Notes: generated by a model not told the origin, from the sequence alone. DNA of 64,000 bases from Streptomyces musisoli (GCF_016741855.1 NZ_JAERRH010000002.1:248001-312000), one strand, 5' to 3'. Shown: positions 48,682 to 56,682, numbered from the stretch's first letter. Made by a program: numbers and translations.

Positions 48682-51081
48682 CTACTCGCCCGGCTCGTCC
48701 TCCTCGTACACCGGCAGCTCGGCCCAGATCGTCTTGCCCTCCGGGGTGTGCCGGCTGCCCCAGCGCTGGGTGAGCTGGGCGACCAGCAGCAGGCCCCGGC
48801 CGCCCTCGTCGAAGATCTTGGCCCGGCGCAGGTGCGGGGCGGTGTGGCTGGTGTCGGAGACCTCGCAGATCAGCGTGGTCGCGTCATGGATCAGCCGGAG
48901 CCGGATCGGATGGGAGCCGTACCGGATGGCGTTGGTGACCAGCTCGCTGACCACCAGCTCCGTCGTGAACGACGCCTCGCTCAGGGACCAGCTGTCCAGC
49001 TGCTCCACGACCTGCTTGCGGATCGGCGCGACCAGCGCCGGGTCGGCCGGGATGTCCCAGGTCGCCACCTGGGAGGCGGGCAGCCCCTGGGTGCGGGCGA
49101 TCAGCAGGGCCACGTCGTCGGCGGCGCCGCCGGAGGGGAGCAGGGCGTGCAGGACACGGTCGCAGGTCGTGTCCAGCGAGTCCGCGTGCGGCGCGTCCGT
49201 GTCCTGCCCGAGAGCCCGGTACAGCAGCTCGCGGCTGACGTCCCCGTCCCGCTCCCGGGACAGCACCAGGCCGTCGGTGTACAGGGCGAGGACGGTGCCT
49301 TCGGGCAGCTCCACCTCGGCGGACTCGAACGGCAGCCCGCCGAGGCCCAGCGGAGGACCGGCGGGCATGTCGAGCAGGCACGGCCGGTCGCCGGGGCGCA
49401 TCAGCACGGGCGCCGGATGCCCCGCCCGGGCCATCGTGCAGCGGCGTGACACCGGGTCGTAGACGGCGTACAGGCAGGTCGCGCCGACCTCGCCGGAGCC
49501 GTCCTCGCCACCGGACTCGTCCGACAGCCGCAGCACCAGATCGTCCAGGTGGGTCAGCAGCTCGTCCGGGGCCAGGTCGATGTCCGCCAGGGTGCGGACG
49601 GCGGTGCGCAGCCGGCCCATGGTGGCCGAGGCCTGGATGCCGTGCCCGACCACGTCCCCGACGACCATCGCCACCCGCATCCCGGACAGCGGGATCACGT
49701 CGAACCAGTCACCGCCCACCCCCGCCCGCGCGGCCGGCAGATAGCGGGAGGAGGCCTCCAGCGCGGCGGTACGCGGCAGCGAGCGGGGCAGCAGGCTGCG
49801 CTGGAGCGCGAGCGCGGTCTCCCGCTCGCGCGAGTAGCGGCGGGCGTTGTCGATGCAGACGGCGGCCCGTGTGGTGATCTCCTCGGCCAGCAGCACGTCG
49901 TCCGCGGTGAACGGGTCCGGGCGACGGTGCCGGGTGAGCACCGCGACCCCGAGGGTCAGCCCGCGCGCCTGGATCGGCACCGACATCGAGGAGTGGATGC
50001 CGAACTCCCGCACCCGCTCGCCGCGCTTGCCGTGCCAGGTCAGCCACTGGTCCATGTCACCGGTCGCCATCGAGGTGGCGATGGTGCGGCCCGCGGTCAT
50101 CGAGTCGGCCTGCGGCGAGAAGTCGGGGTACTCCTCGGCCTGTCCAGGGCCGATCACCGCCTCCGGTACACCGCCGAGCACCGACTGGTGGGCGGCGCGG
50201 CGCAGCCGCACCGGAGCGGTGATGCGGGCCGGTGGCTCGCCGCCGTACTCCTGCGGGTCGAGCAGGTCGATGGTGACGAAGTCGGCGAGCGCGGGCACGC
50301 ACACGTCCGCCAGCTCCTGGGCGGTGGAGGTGACGTCGAGCGTGGTCCCGATGCGCACGCTGGCCTCGTTGACCAGCTGCAACCGCTGCCGGGCCCGCTG
50401 GCTGTCGGTGACGTCGTGCGCGGCCATGCACACGCCGCGCACCCGGCCCGCCGGGTCCCGGACCGGCGCCATGCGGGCGAGCCAGGCGCGGGCCCCGTCC
50501 TCGCCGTCGCGCAGGAAGGTCTGCACGTCCAGCGGGCGGCCCGACGTCAGCACCCGGAGCAGGCCCTCTTCCAGCTCCTCGCTCTGCGCCTTGCCGCCGA
50601 TCTCCGTGAGCCGCAGTCCCCGTACCCGCTCCTCCGGCAGCCCCACCACGGCGGCCATCGCCGCGTTCATCCGGCGCAGCCGCAGCCGGTCGTCGTACAC
50701 GGCGATCGCGCAGGGGGACTGGAGCAGGCCCGCCTCGGCGAGCGAGTCCTGTGCGAGCGGCTCCGTGCCGGTGAGCGGGGTGACCACGAGCCAGTCGCCC
50801 GGGTGTCCGTCGCGCGGCGGACGGCGGTGGGCCAGCAGCCACACGGAGAGGGCACGGCCGTCCCGGTGGCGCAGCCCGACCGTGCCCTCCCAGCGGGAGC
50901 CGGTGGGCGGGGCCGGGGCGTGGACGGCGGCCAGCAGTTCGGCGGCGGGGCGGCCCAGGACGGCGTCGGCAGGGTGGCCGAGCAGGCGCCGTGCGCCCTC
51001 GTTCCACTCCGTCAGCGTGCCGTCGTCGTCGATGACAGCCCGGGCCGTCGCCGCATCGTCGAACGGAAAAGCCCGGCTCAT
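48682..51081 (-). CDS. PAS/GAF/SpoIIE phosphatase/HATPase multidomain regulator
   Basis: 799 residues with four or more modules. PAS (about 10-110, AVIDDDGTLTEWNEGARRLLG); PAS (about 120-235, IAVYDDRLRLRRMNAAMAAVVGL); GAF (about 245-400, EASVRIGTTLDVTSTAQELADV); PP2C-type SpoIIE phosphatase (about 425-640, GGDWFDVIPLSGMRVAMVVGDVVGHG, ADDVALLIARTQ); and a C-terminal anti-sigma-type HATPase_c (about 660-799, TELVVSELVTNAIRYGSHPIRLRLI, DEGGRGLLLV). It both dephosphorylates and phosphorylates STAS-type antagonists to control sigma-B-like factors. The STAS protein at 25624 may be a partner. ATG 51081 has GGGAG upstream. Confidence 0.93.
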   Translation of the reverse strand: MSRAFPFDDAATARAVIDDDGTLTEWNEGARRLLGHPADAVLGRPAAELLAAVHAPAPPTGSRWEGTVGLRHRDGRALSVWLLAHRRPPRDGHPGDWLVVTPLTGTEPLAQDSLAEAGLLQSPCAIAVYDDRLRLRRMNAAMAAVVGLPEERVRGLRLTEIGGKAQSEELEEGLLRVLTSGRPLDVQTFLRDGEDGARAWLARMAPVRDPAGRVRGVCMAAHDVTDSQRARQRLQLVNEASVRIGTTLDVTSTAQELADVCVPALADFVTIDLLDPQEYGGEPPARITAPVRLRRAAHQSVLGGVPEAVIGPGQAEEYPDFSPQADSMTAGRTIATSMATGDMDQWLTWHGKRGERVREFGIHSSMSVPIQARGLTLGVAVLTRHRRPDPFTADDVLLAEEITTRAAVCIDNARRYSRERETALALQRSLLPRSLPRTAALEASSRYLPAARAGVGGDWFDVIPLSGMRVAMVVGDVVGHGIQASATMGRLRTAVRTLADIDLAPDELLTHLDDLVLRLSDESGGEDGSGEVGATCLYAVYDPVSRRCTMARAGHPAPVLMRPGDRPCLLDMPAGPPLGLGGLPFESAEVELPEGTVLALYTDGLVLSRERDGDVSRELLYRALGQDTDAPHADSLDTTCDRVLHALLPSGGAADDVALLIARTQGLPASQVATWDIPADPALVAPIRKQVVEQLDSWSLSEASFTTELVVSELVTNAIRYGSHPIRLRLIHDATTLICEVSDTSHTAPHLRRAKIFDEGGRGLLLVAQLTQRWGSRHTPEGKTIWAELPVYEEDEPGE

Positions 51082-51269
51082 CGTCGCCGCTCCCAAACGC
51101 ACACTCACAGTGAACGGGTGGCACCACCCGTGGTCCAGAGTAGTGCTTACCGTCCTCCCGTGAGCGCCGTCTCGCGCCACACGGCCGACGGGTCGAACGC
51201 GAGGGGGGTCCCGGTCTTGCGGGAGATCCGGCCTGTCCGTGGCCGGAGGGAAACCACGCGCTTACGGAC

Positions 51270-51301
51270 CCTTGACGATCGTGTGTGGCAGGACGTCAAG
51301 G
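51270..51301. promoter_or_regulatory. Widely spaced CCTTGACG/CGTCAAGG inverted repeat
   Basis: CCTTGACG (51270-51277) and CGTCAAGG (51294-51301) are perfect inverted arms with 16 bases between them, in the gap between the switch-phosphatase start and the 2OG oxygenase end. The arms equal the half-sites of the TTGACG/CGTCAA operators before the sigma/lectin genes, but the spacing differs. It might be a weak terminator for the oxygenase gene. Confidence 0.4.
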
Positions 51302-51366
51302 TCTGTTCGTTCGCGATCGGTTGCGAGTACTTCTGGGCCTTGATGAGGGAGAGCCGCCCATGACGG

Positions 51367-52089
51367 TCACGCCGCGTCGTGGAAGACCAGCCCCACCGTC
51401 CGCCGCCGCCCGGAGCGCACGGTGCCCACCCCGTGCCGCATGGCCCCGGCCGACCAGCCGCGGCGCGTGCGCACGGGGCGGTCCCGGGTGGTGAAGACCA
51501 GTCCGTGCCCCTGCCGCAGGACGTTCGCCGTGCCCCGCGACTGGGCGCGCGGGCGCTGTTCCACCATGAGGAACTCGCCACCGGTGTAGTCGGTGCCGTA
51601 CGCGTCCAGCGCGATCACCACCTGGAGCGGGAAGACCAGCTCGCCGAACACGTCCCGGTGCAGGGCGTTCCAGTCGCCCGGCCCGTAGCTGAGCAGGATC
51701 TGCGCCGACCGGTCCTGGCCGGCCGCGTGGCAGCGCGCCAGCCACTCGTCGAGCGAGTCGGGCCAGGGGGCCGGGCGGTCCAGCCGGGCCGCCCAGTCCC
51801 GGGCGACCGGCAGCAGGCGGGGGTAGAGCGCGGCCCGCAACGCGGCGACCGGAGCGGGCAGGTCGTGGGTGAAATAGCGGTACTCGCCGGAGCCGAACCG
51901 GTGCCGGGCCAGGTCGACCGTGGTGCGGAACAGCTCGGGCTTCTCGTACAGGGCCGCCAGGTCCGCGCACTCGGCGGGCGTCAGCAGCGCCTCGGTGGGT
52001 GCGCTGCCGTGCTCGTCCAGCTCGGCGGCGAGCGCGGTCCAGTCGGTGCGGGCCGTCCGGCGGCGGATCTCGGCCGGGGTGAGCGTCAT
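51367..52089 (-). CDS. 2-oxoglutarate/Fe(II)-dependent oxygenase
   Basis: 240 residues. The double-stranded beta-helix has the iron motif HxD in NALHRDVFGELVFPLQVVIALD and a distal His/Arg pair in MRHGVGTVRSGRRRTVGLVFHDA. The N-terminus is helical (TLTPAEIRRRTARTDWTALAAELDEHG). Its gene follows the O6-alkylguanine methyltransferase by 11 bp on the same strand, which suggests oxidative demethylation in alkylation-damage repair, as AlkB does. The sequence is not a typical AlkB, so prolyl-hydroxylase-like chemistry is the alternative. Confidence 0.9.
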   Translation of the reverse strand: MTLTPAEIRRRTARTDWTALAAELDEHGSAPTEALLTPAECADLAALYEKPELFRTTVDLARHRFGSGEYRYFTHDLPAPVAALRAALYPRLLPVARDWAARLDRPAPWPDSLDEWLARCHAAGQDRSAQILLSYGPGDWNALHRDVFGELVFPLQVVIALDAYGTDYTGGEFLMVEQRPRAQSRGTANVLRQGHGLVFTTRDRPVRTRRGWSAGAMRHGVGTVRSGRRRTVGLVFHDAA

Positions 52090-52100
52090 GGGTCCTCCCC

Positions 52101-52631
52101 TCACAGCAGGGTCGGCTGCAGCGCACCCTCGTGGGTGAGCAGCCGTCGCTTGTGCTCGATTCCTCCCGCGTACCCGCGCAGCGAGCCGTCCGAGCCGATC
52201 ACCCGGTGGCACGGGCGGAGCAGGAGGAGCGGGTTCGCGCCGAGGGCGCGGCCCACCGCGCGGATCTCGGCGCGGGGCACGCCGAGCCGGACGGCCAGCT
52301 CGCCGTACGACGTCGTCGTGCCGTACGGGATGTCGTCCAGGGCCCGCCACACGGCCCGCTGGAACGGACTGCCGGTGCCGGACAGCGGCAGGTCGAAGCG
52401 GGTGCGGCGGCCGGCGAAGTACGCGTCCAACTGCCGGTGCGCCTCGGCGAACGGCCGGTCGTCGCGGTCCTCGGGCCGGGCCGCGGGCGCTCCGCGCTGC
52501 CCCGGCAGGGACAGCGAGGTGAGGGTCAGGCCGCCGGCCGGCGACTCCGCGCCGGTCAGCAGCAGGTCACCCAGCGGGCTCGCGTGCACGGTGTGGACGG
52601 TGCGGACGGTGGGTGCGTTGTGCGTCGTCAT
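52101..52631 (-). CDS. ogt: Methylated-DNA-[protein]-cysteine S-methyltransferase
   Basis: 176 residues from the ATG at 52631 (GGAGGA upstream). DNA-binding and active-site region: FQRAVWRALDDIPYGTTTSYGELAVRLGVPRAEIRAVGRALGANPLLLLRPCHRVIGSDGSLRGYAGG, with acceptor Cys141 in PCHRV. It removes methyl groups from O6-methylguanine by self-sacrifice. It is the first gene of a two-gene unit with the 2OG-Fe oxygenase, an alkylation-repair pair. Upstream it shares a promoter region with the toxin-antitoxin pair. Confidence 0.95.
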   Translation of the reverse strand: MTTHNAPTVRTVHTVHASPLGDLLLTGAESPAGGLTLTSLSLPGQRGAPAARPEDRDDRPFAEAHRQLDAYFAGRRTRFDLPLSGTGSPFQRAVWRALDDIPYGTTTSYGELAVRLGVPRAEIRAVGRALGANPLLLLRPCHRVIGSDGSLRGYAGGIEHKRRLLTHEGALQPTLL

Positions 52632-52722
52632 CGGTCCTCCTCGGCTGGTTCCGTGCTGTCGAGTCTGCTGCGCCGCGCGCGGCGTCACCGGCGGGAATCG
52701 GACATGGCCCTCCCGCCGCTCC

Positions 52723-52787
52723 GGTACCGTGACATGTGCCTTCCGACCTGCGGATATTTACGCGTGAGTACCCGCGCGGTACCGTGA
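52723..52787. promoter_or_regulatory. Direct repeats GGTACCGTGA before the RHH antitoxin
   Basis: GGTACCGTGA occurs at 52723-52732 and 52778-52787; the second also lies in the inverted repeat GTACC-CGCGC-GGTAC. They surround the only AT-rich patch (GGATATTTA) upstream of the antitoxin gene. This is the sort of paired site to which a ribbon-helix-helix antitoxin binds for autoregulation. Confidence 0.5.
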
Positions 52788-52792
52788 GGGGC

Positions 52793-53032
52793 ATGCCAGC
52801 TCTCAACGTGGAGTTCAGCGAACGGGAACTTGAGGACCTGCGGCAGATCGCCAAGGAGCGGGGGACGTCGATGAAGGCCCTCGTGCGCGAGGCCGCCGCC
52901 GCCGACATCGCCCGGCACCGGGCCCTCCAGGAGGGTGCCGAGGCGTTCCGCCGCTTCTTCGCCGGTCACGCCGAGGAGTTCGCGGCGGCCTTCCCGGACG
53001 ACGAGCCCGCCGCCAAGGGCGAGGCCGCCTGA
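52793..53032 (+). CDS. Ribbon-helix-helix (CopG-like) antitoxin
   Basis: 79 residues, ATG 52793 with GAGGGG upstream. LNVEFSERELEDLRQIAKERGTSMKALVREAAAADIARHR has the strand-helix-helix pattern of RHH DNA-binding antitoxins; the acidic Phe-rich tail (RRFFAGHAEEFAAAFPDDEP) would bind the toxin. It is immediately followed (3 bp) by a Doc-like gene, so the pair forms a type II toxin-antitoxin locus. Confidence 0.88.
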   Translation: MPALNVEFSERELEDLRQIAKERGTSMKALVREAAAADIARHRALQEGAEAFRRFFAGHAEEFAAAFPDDEPAAKGEAA

Positions 53033-53035
53033 TCG

Positions 53036-53413
53036 ATGCCCTCCGCCATCCATATCGACGTCCCGTGGCTCCTCCAGCGGCACGAGGAGGTCCTGCCGGA
53101 CCAGCCCTCCGTGGACGACTTCTCCGCGCTGGTGGCCGCCGTCGCCCGGCACCGGGTGGATCCGCCCCGGCTCGGCGTCGACTCCGACGCGGCCTGGCGT
53201 GCCGCCGCGCTGCTGCACACCCTCGCCGTGCTCAAGCCGCTGCCCGCGGCCAACGCGCGCTTCGCCTGCGCGACCGCCGTGGCCTACATGTTCGTCAGTG
53301 GCGTCGGCATCGACCCGCCCTACGGCGCCCTCGTCGACCTGGCCCGTGACCTCATCTCCGGCAAGACCGACGTGTACGGCGCCGCCGACCGGCTGCGCTC
53401 CTGGCAGATCTGA
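53036..53413 (+). CDS. Fic/Doc-like toxin component with degenerate motif
   Basis: 125 residues, starting 3 bp after the antitoxin. Overall it resembles Doc (EVLPDQPSVDDFSALVAAVARHRVD, then helices and FACATAVAYMFVSGVGIDPPYG). The Fic active loop HPFxDGNKR reads KPLPAANAR here: the catalytic His is Lys and the Asp-Gly pair is Ala-Ala, while Asn and Arg remain. Canonical Doc phosphorylates EF-Tu with that loop, so this form may be inactive or use another mechanism. Streptomyces genomes hold many such pairs. Confidence 0.85.
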   Translation: MPSAIHIDVPWLLQRHEEVLPDQPSVDDFSALVAAVARHRVDPPRLGVDSDAAWRAAALLHTLAVLKPLPAANARFACATAVAYMFVSGVGIDPPYGALVDLARDLISGKTDVYGAADRLRSWQI

Positions 53414-53421
53414 CACGCCGC

Positions 53422-53530
53422 CGACGGGCTGTGCCGCGAGCGGTTCCGGCGCGCACTCGACCGGCTGTGCCGCGAGGGGATCCGACGTGCCGCCCACAAC
53501 TGTGCCGCGCGCGGATCCGGTGCGTCGGTG
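53422..53530. repeat. 36-bp degenerate tandem repeat, three copies, after the Doc-like gene
   Basis: CGACGGGCTGTGCCGCGAGC (53422), CGACCGGCTGTGCCGCGAGG (53458) and a more diverged CACAACTGTGCCGCGCGCGG (about 53492) mark three units of about 36 bp. The last bases of the toxin gene (GCCGACCGGCTGCGC) resemble the unit start. The 559-bp gap 53414-53972 otherwise holds the operator-like element at 53808 and a short CCACGC(A/G) run near 53927-53960. Confidence 0.65.
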
Positions 53531-53807
53531 AGCGGCTGATCCGGCGTGCCGCGACCGGCGCCGGTTCGGGTGGATCCGACGGGCCGGCGTCTGTCCCGGC
53601 CGGGGCGTCCCCGCCCCGGGCCGGCGGGGGAAGCCGCCGGGGCCGCCGGCCGGGGAGGGGGCCCTTCGAGGAGGACCGGCTCACAGTCCACTACCGGACC
53701 GCACGCTCCGGGAGCGTGCGCGTCCGGCCGGCACGTGCGCCCGCTTCACACGGGGCACGCGAGGGGTCCGGCACCCGGCGCGACAAGGCCCGACGGACAC
53801 AGTGTTT

Positions 53808-53822
53808 CTGACTTTCCGTCAA
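53808..53822. promoter_or_regulatory. Single TGAC-N4-CGTCAA element upstream of sigma/lectin copy 2
   Basis: CTGAC-TTTC-CGTCAA matches the 15-bp core of the triple array before the paralog (TTGAC-GAAA-CGTCAA) in arms and spacing, with only the centre and first base differing. It lies 150 bp before the GTG at 53973, in a locally AT-rich patch. The same regulator probably acts on both paralogs. Confidence 0.6.
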
Positions 53823-53972
53823 AGCGGCCGATGTTCGCACGCGCGCCTTGTTGCTGGTGTGGAAGTTGTGCAAGGGTGCGGGCGCGGTGCACTCTCCGCG
53901 TCCTCGCGCAGGCGGGAGCGCGAGGGACGACGCACCACGCACCACGCGCCACGCGCCAAAGGAATCCGCTCA

Positions 53973-55637
53973 GTGCCCACCCCCCACCCCCCTCGTCCGC
54001 CCTATCCGCCGTCCGGCGCCGAACCCGGGGAATCCGACGAATTCCTCGCCGGACCGCTGCGGGCCGGCTCCGACGCGGAGGCCTCCCGGTCCGCCGCCCT
54101 CCTGATGGCCCGGCACTGGCAGCCGGCCCAGGAGTACGCGGTCGTCTGCCTGGCCGCCCCGGGACCCCTCGCCCACATGGTCACCGCCACCGCCTTCCAC
54201 CAGGTCTTCGGCCGGCTGGCGCTCGGCGAACCCGCCGACGCGCTGCGGCCACGCCTGCTGGTGACCGTCCGGGACACGGTCGTGAACTGGTCCGGTACCG
54301 ACCGGATCACCGCCGTACTGCCCGGACTCGACAAACCGGCCGGGGGCCGCGGGATGCGCGCCGCCCACCCGCCGATACCGGAGAACCGCACCCTGTCGGA
54401 CCGCTCGTTCCACGGCCTGTCCCGGCTGGAACAGGCGCTGCTGTGGCACACCGAGGTCGAGGCCGAGCCGCCGGAGGTGCCCGCCGGGCTGCTCGGCATG
54501 GACGCCGAGAGCGCGCGGGCCGCGCTCGAACAGGCCCGGGAGAAGTTCCGCGAGGGCCTGGTGCGCGCCCACCGGGAACTCGCGCCCGGCAAGGAGTGCC
54601 GCTACTACAACCGCCTGCTGGACGTCCCGATCCGGCGGGGCGGCGCGCTGCTGCCCGACGTCCAGGAGCATCTGGCCGGCTGCGCCTACTGCCGGCACGC
54701 CGCCGAGCAGCTCGGGCACGCCGAGGCGGCCCTGGGCGTGCTGCTGGCCGAGGCCGTGCTCGGCTGGGGCGCCCGCCGCTACCTCGACTCGCGCCCCGGC
54801 CGCCGTCCGGGCCCGGACCGCACCCGCGGCGGTTCCCGGCGCTCGCGCGGACGCCGGCGCGGCGGCGGGGGGCCGGGGCTCCTGGCCCGCGCGGCCGCGT
54901 CCGGCGGCCGGCGCCGCGCGGACGAAGCCGGATCCGCGCTGCCCGGCCGGTTCCTCGCCGGTGCGTCCGCGCGCCGCTCACCCGGCGCCGCCCGGTCGTC
55001 CCGGACCCTGCTGACCGGCGTCGGCATGGCCTCGGCCGGGCTCCTCGTCACCGTGCTCGCGATCAGCCTGTGGCCGGACGGCGACGACGGTGCCGATCCG
55101 GTCGCCACCAGCGCCGTCCCCGGTGCCTCGCGCTCGCCGGGATCCACCGGCGCGGCGGGCACCGCCGAACTGCCCGCCGCCGGCCGGGCCGGCCCGCTGC
55201 GCAACGCCGCCGCGGGCCTGTGCCTGGACGTCGAGGGCCCGCCACGCGCCGGGGCGAGCGCCGTCCTCGCCGCGTGCTCCACCGCGGCCACCCAGCGGTG
55301 GACGTACGACCCCGACGGGCAGCTGCGCAGCGCGGCCGGTGCCGGCCTGTGCCTGGACTCGCACGCCGACGCCGGCGTGGTGATCCTGGGCGACTGCGCC
55401 GACGCCGGGTCGGAGCGGGGCGACGACGTGCGCTACGACCTCACCGCGCAGGGCGAGTTGGTGCCCCGCTGGGACCGGACCCTCGCCCTCGCGGCCGGCG
55501 ACCGACCAGGTGACGATCTCGTGGTCAAGGTCCGGGACGGGTCCGCCGGCCAGCGCTGGACGACCGACACGCCGACGGCGAGCCCCGGGTCGCTGTCGAT
55601 CGCCGGCACGGAGGATCCTTCGGCCGGACCGGCGTAG
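53973..55637 (+). CDS. Membrane protein: sigma-like + zinc-finger + TM + ricin lectin (copy 2)
   Basis: 554 residues from GTG 53973 (AAAGGAA eight bases upstream). The architecture is as in the 675-residue paralog: sigma-2-like (ARHWQPAQEYAVVCLAAPGPLAHMVTATAFHQVFG) and sigma-4-like (LSRLEQALLWHTEVEAEPPEVPAGLLGMDAESARAALEQAREKFREG) regions. HLAGCAYC (233-240) is the zinc motif, then an Arg-rich linker, a membrane helix (about 346-368) and a ricin-type trefoil outside (about 405-535, LCLDVEG, QRWTY, LCLDSHAD). Long stretches such as LLWHTEVEAEP and GKECRYYNRLLDVPIRRGG match copy 1, so they arose by duplication. Carbohydrate is the likely ligand. Confidence 0.78.
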   Translation: MPTPHPPRPPYPPSGAEPGESDEFLAGPLRAGSDAEASRSAALLMARHWQPAQEYAVVCLAAPGPLAHMVTATAFHQVFGRLALGEPADALRPRLLVTVRDTVVNWSGTDRITAVLPGLDKPAGGRGMRAAHPPIPENRTLSDRSFHGLSRLEQALLWHTEVEAEPPEVPAGLLGMDAESARAALEQAREKFREGLVRAHRELAPGKECRYYNRLLDVPIRRGGALLPDVQEHLAGCAYCRHAAEQLGHAEAALGVLLAEAVLGWGARRYLDSRPGRRPGPDRTRGGSRRSRGRRRGGGGPGLLARAAASGGRRRADEAGSALPGRFLAGASARRSPGAARSSRTLLTGVGMASAGLLVTVLAISLWPDGDDGADPVATSAVPGASRSPGSTGAAGTAELPAAGRAGPLRNAAAGLCLDVEGPPRAGASAVLAACSTAATQRWTYDPDGQLRSAAGAGLCLDSHADAGVVILGDCADAGSERGDDVRYDLTAQGELVPRWDRTLALAAGDRPGDDLVVKVRDGSAGQRWTTDTPTASPGSLSIAGTEDPSAGPA

Positions 55638-55715
55638 CGCTCGGCGCCGCCGGGCCTGCCGTACGCCGCGGGCCTCGCCGTATACGGCCGGGGCCCGCCG
55701 TGCGCCGGCCGTTCA

Positions 55716-55774
55716 CCCCTTCGGAGGGGGGCGGTTCGCCCCTCCGGAGGGAGTCGTCCACCCCTCCGGAGGGA
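55716..55774. repeat. Three 22-bp palindromic repeats after sigma/lectin copy 2
   Basis: CCCCTTCGGAGGGG (55716), CCCCTCCGGAGGGA (55739) and CCCCTCCGGAGGGA (55761) are hairpin-forming elements 22-23 bp apart with GTCG/TTCG spacers. They lie about 80 bp past the stop and could form a multi-hairpin terminator. The rest of the 488-bp gap 55638-56125 is less GC-rich and contains the palindrome AACCCATGGGTT (56009-56020) in the presumed SSI promoter region. Confidence 0.65.
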
Positions 55775-56125
55775 GTCGGCCGTGCGTCCCGGGTGGCGGA
55801 GGGACCCGCTCCAGGTGATCCATTCGTGAACACGGGGAGTCATGAAGGGACTTTTCGAGGGCGAAGCGTGAATGTTTCAGGACGATTAACGAAGCGCTGA
55901 TTTTCGGCCATCTGGCCGCTTCCGGGACGGGGGAACCGCTCTGTTGCGGGGTCACAGCGTTCGAATTCCGTGACTTCACGCCACTGATTCAACACGAAAG
56001 GTTACTGAAACCCATGGGTTCGATGTGAGTTTCGCCCGCCGACTCGGCAGAGTGGCGCTCGCCGCTCCGGTGCCCGACCGGGCCCGAGCCGGCAACTCGT
56101 CTGTTCGAGCGGAAGGATGCACACA

Positions 56126-56560
56126 ATGCGGAACACCGCGCGCTGGGCAGCGGCCCTCGGCCTCACGGCCGCCGCCGTTTGCGGACCCCTGATCGGGAAC
56201 GCTGTCGCTGCACCGGGCGCCGCCCCGTCGTCGCTCTACGCCCCTTCGGCGCTGGTGCTCACCACCGGCCACGGAAACGACGCGGCCACGGCCACCCCGG
56301 AGCGCGCCGTCACCCTGAACTGCGCCCCCACGGCCTCCGGTACCCACCCCGCCGCTGTCACGGCCTGCGCCGAGCTGCGCGCCGTCGGCGGCGACCTCGG
56401 GGCCTTGAAGCCGGCGGGCGACGTGGCGTGCACCAAGATCTACGACCCCGTCGTCGTCACGGTCCAGGGAGTCTGGCAGGGCAAGCGCGTCTCCTACGAG
56501 CGCACGTTCGGCAACACCTGCGCGAGGGATGCCGTCGGCGGCAGCCTGTTCGCGTTCTAG
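56126..56560 (+). CDS. Streptomyces subtilisin inhibitor (SSI) family protein
   Basis: 144 residues, secreted. I start at ATG 56126 because GGAAGG abuts the ATG at 56117 but lies 9 bases before this one. The signal peptide spans about residues 1-29 (cut near NAVAA). The mature domain has the SSI fold with four cysteines (LNCAP, TACAEL, VACTKI, GNTCAR). The reactive loop reads [17 protein letters not shown]1 is Lys (residue 104) instead of the Met of classical SSI, so it should favour trypsin-like rather than subtilisin-like proteases. It probably controls the organism's own extracellular proteases during development. Confidence 0.95.
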   Translation: MRNTARWAAALGLTAAAVCGPLIGNAVAAPGAAPSSLYAPSALVLTTGHGNDAATATPERAVTLNCAPTASGTHPAAVTACAELRAVGGDLGALKPAGDVACTKIYDPVVVTVQGVWQGKRVSYERTFGNTCARDAVGGSLFAF

Positions 56561-56657
56561 AGCCGGGATCGCACGGGTCCTCGTGGACGCCGGATCAGGC
56601 CCGCAACTGGGGAGTGCGGCCCCTGCAGCGGGGAACCTGCGATCTCGCACCGGGGCA

Positions 56658-56682
56658 GGCGGGCGGAGTGGGGCCGCCCGCC
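56658..56682. terminator. Hairpin between SSI and CDGSH genes
   Basis: GGCGGGCGG (56658-56666) and CCGCCCGCC (56674-56682) pair as a 9-bp stem with a 7-base loop. It lies between the convergent SSI and CDGSH genes and may end both transcripts. Confidence 0.55.

Noticed and set aside
55945..55975. tRNA-like TTCGAATTCC loop between GTCAC/GTGAC arms
   Set aside because: No acceptor, D or anticodon arm can be folded around it, so it is only a chance resemblance.
55713..55979. 88-residue minus-strand frame in the SSI upstream gap
   Set aside because: Its C-terminal half is the translation of the palindromic repeats and it lacks a ribosome site.
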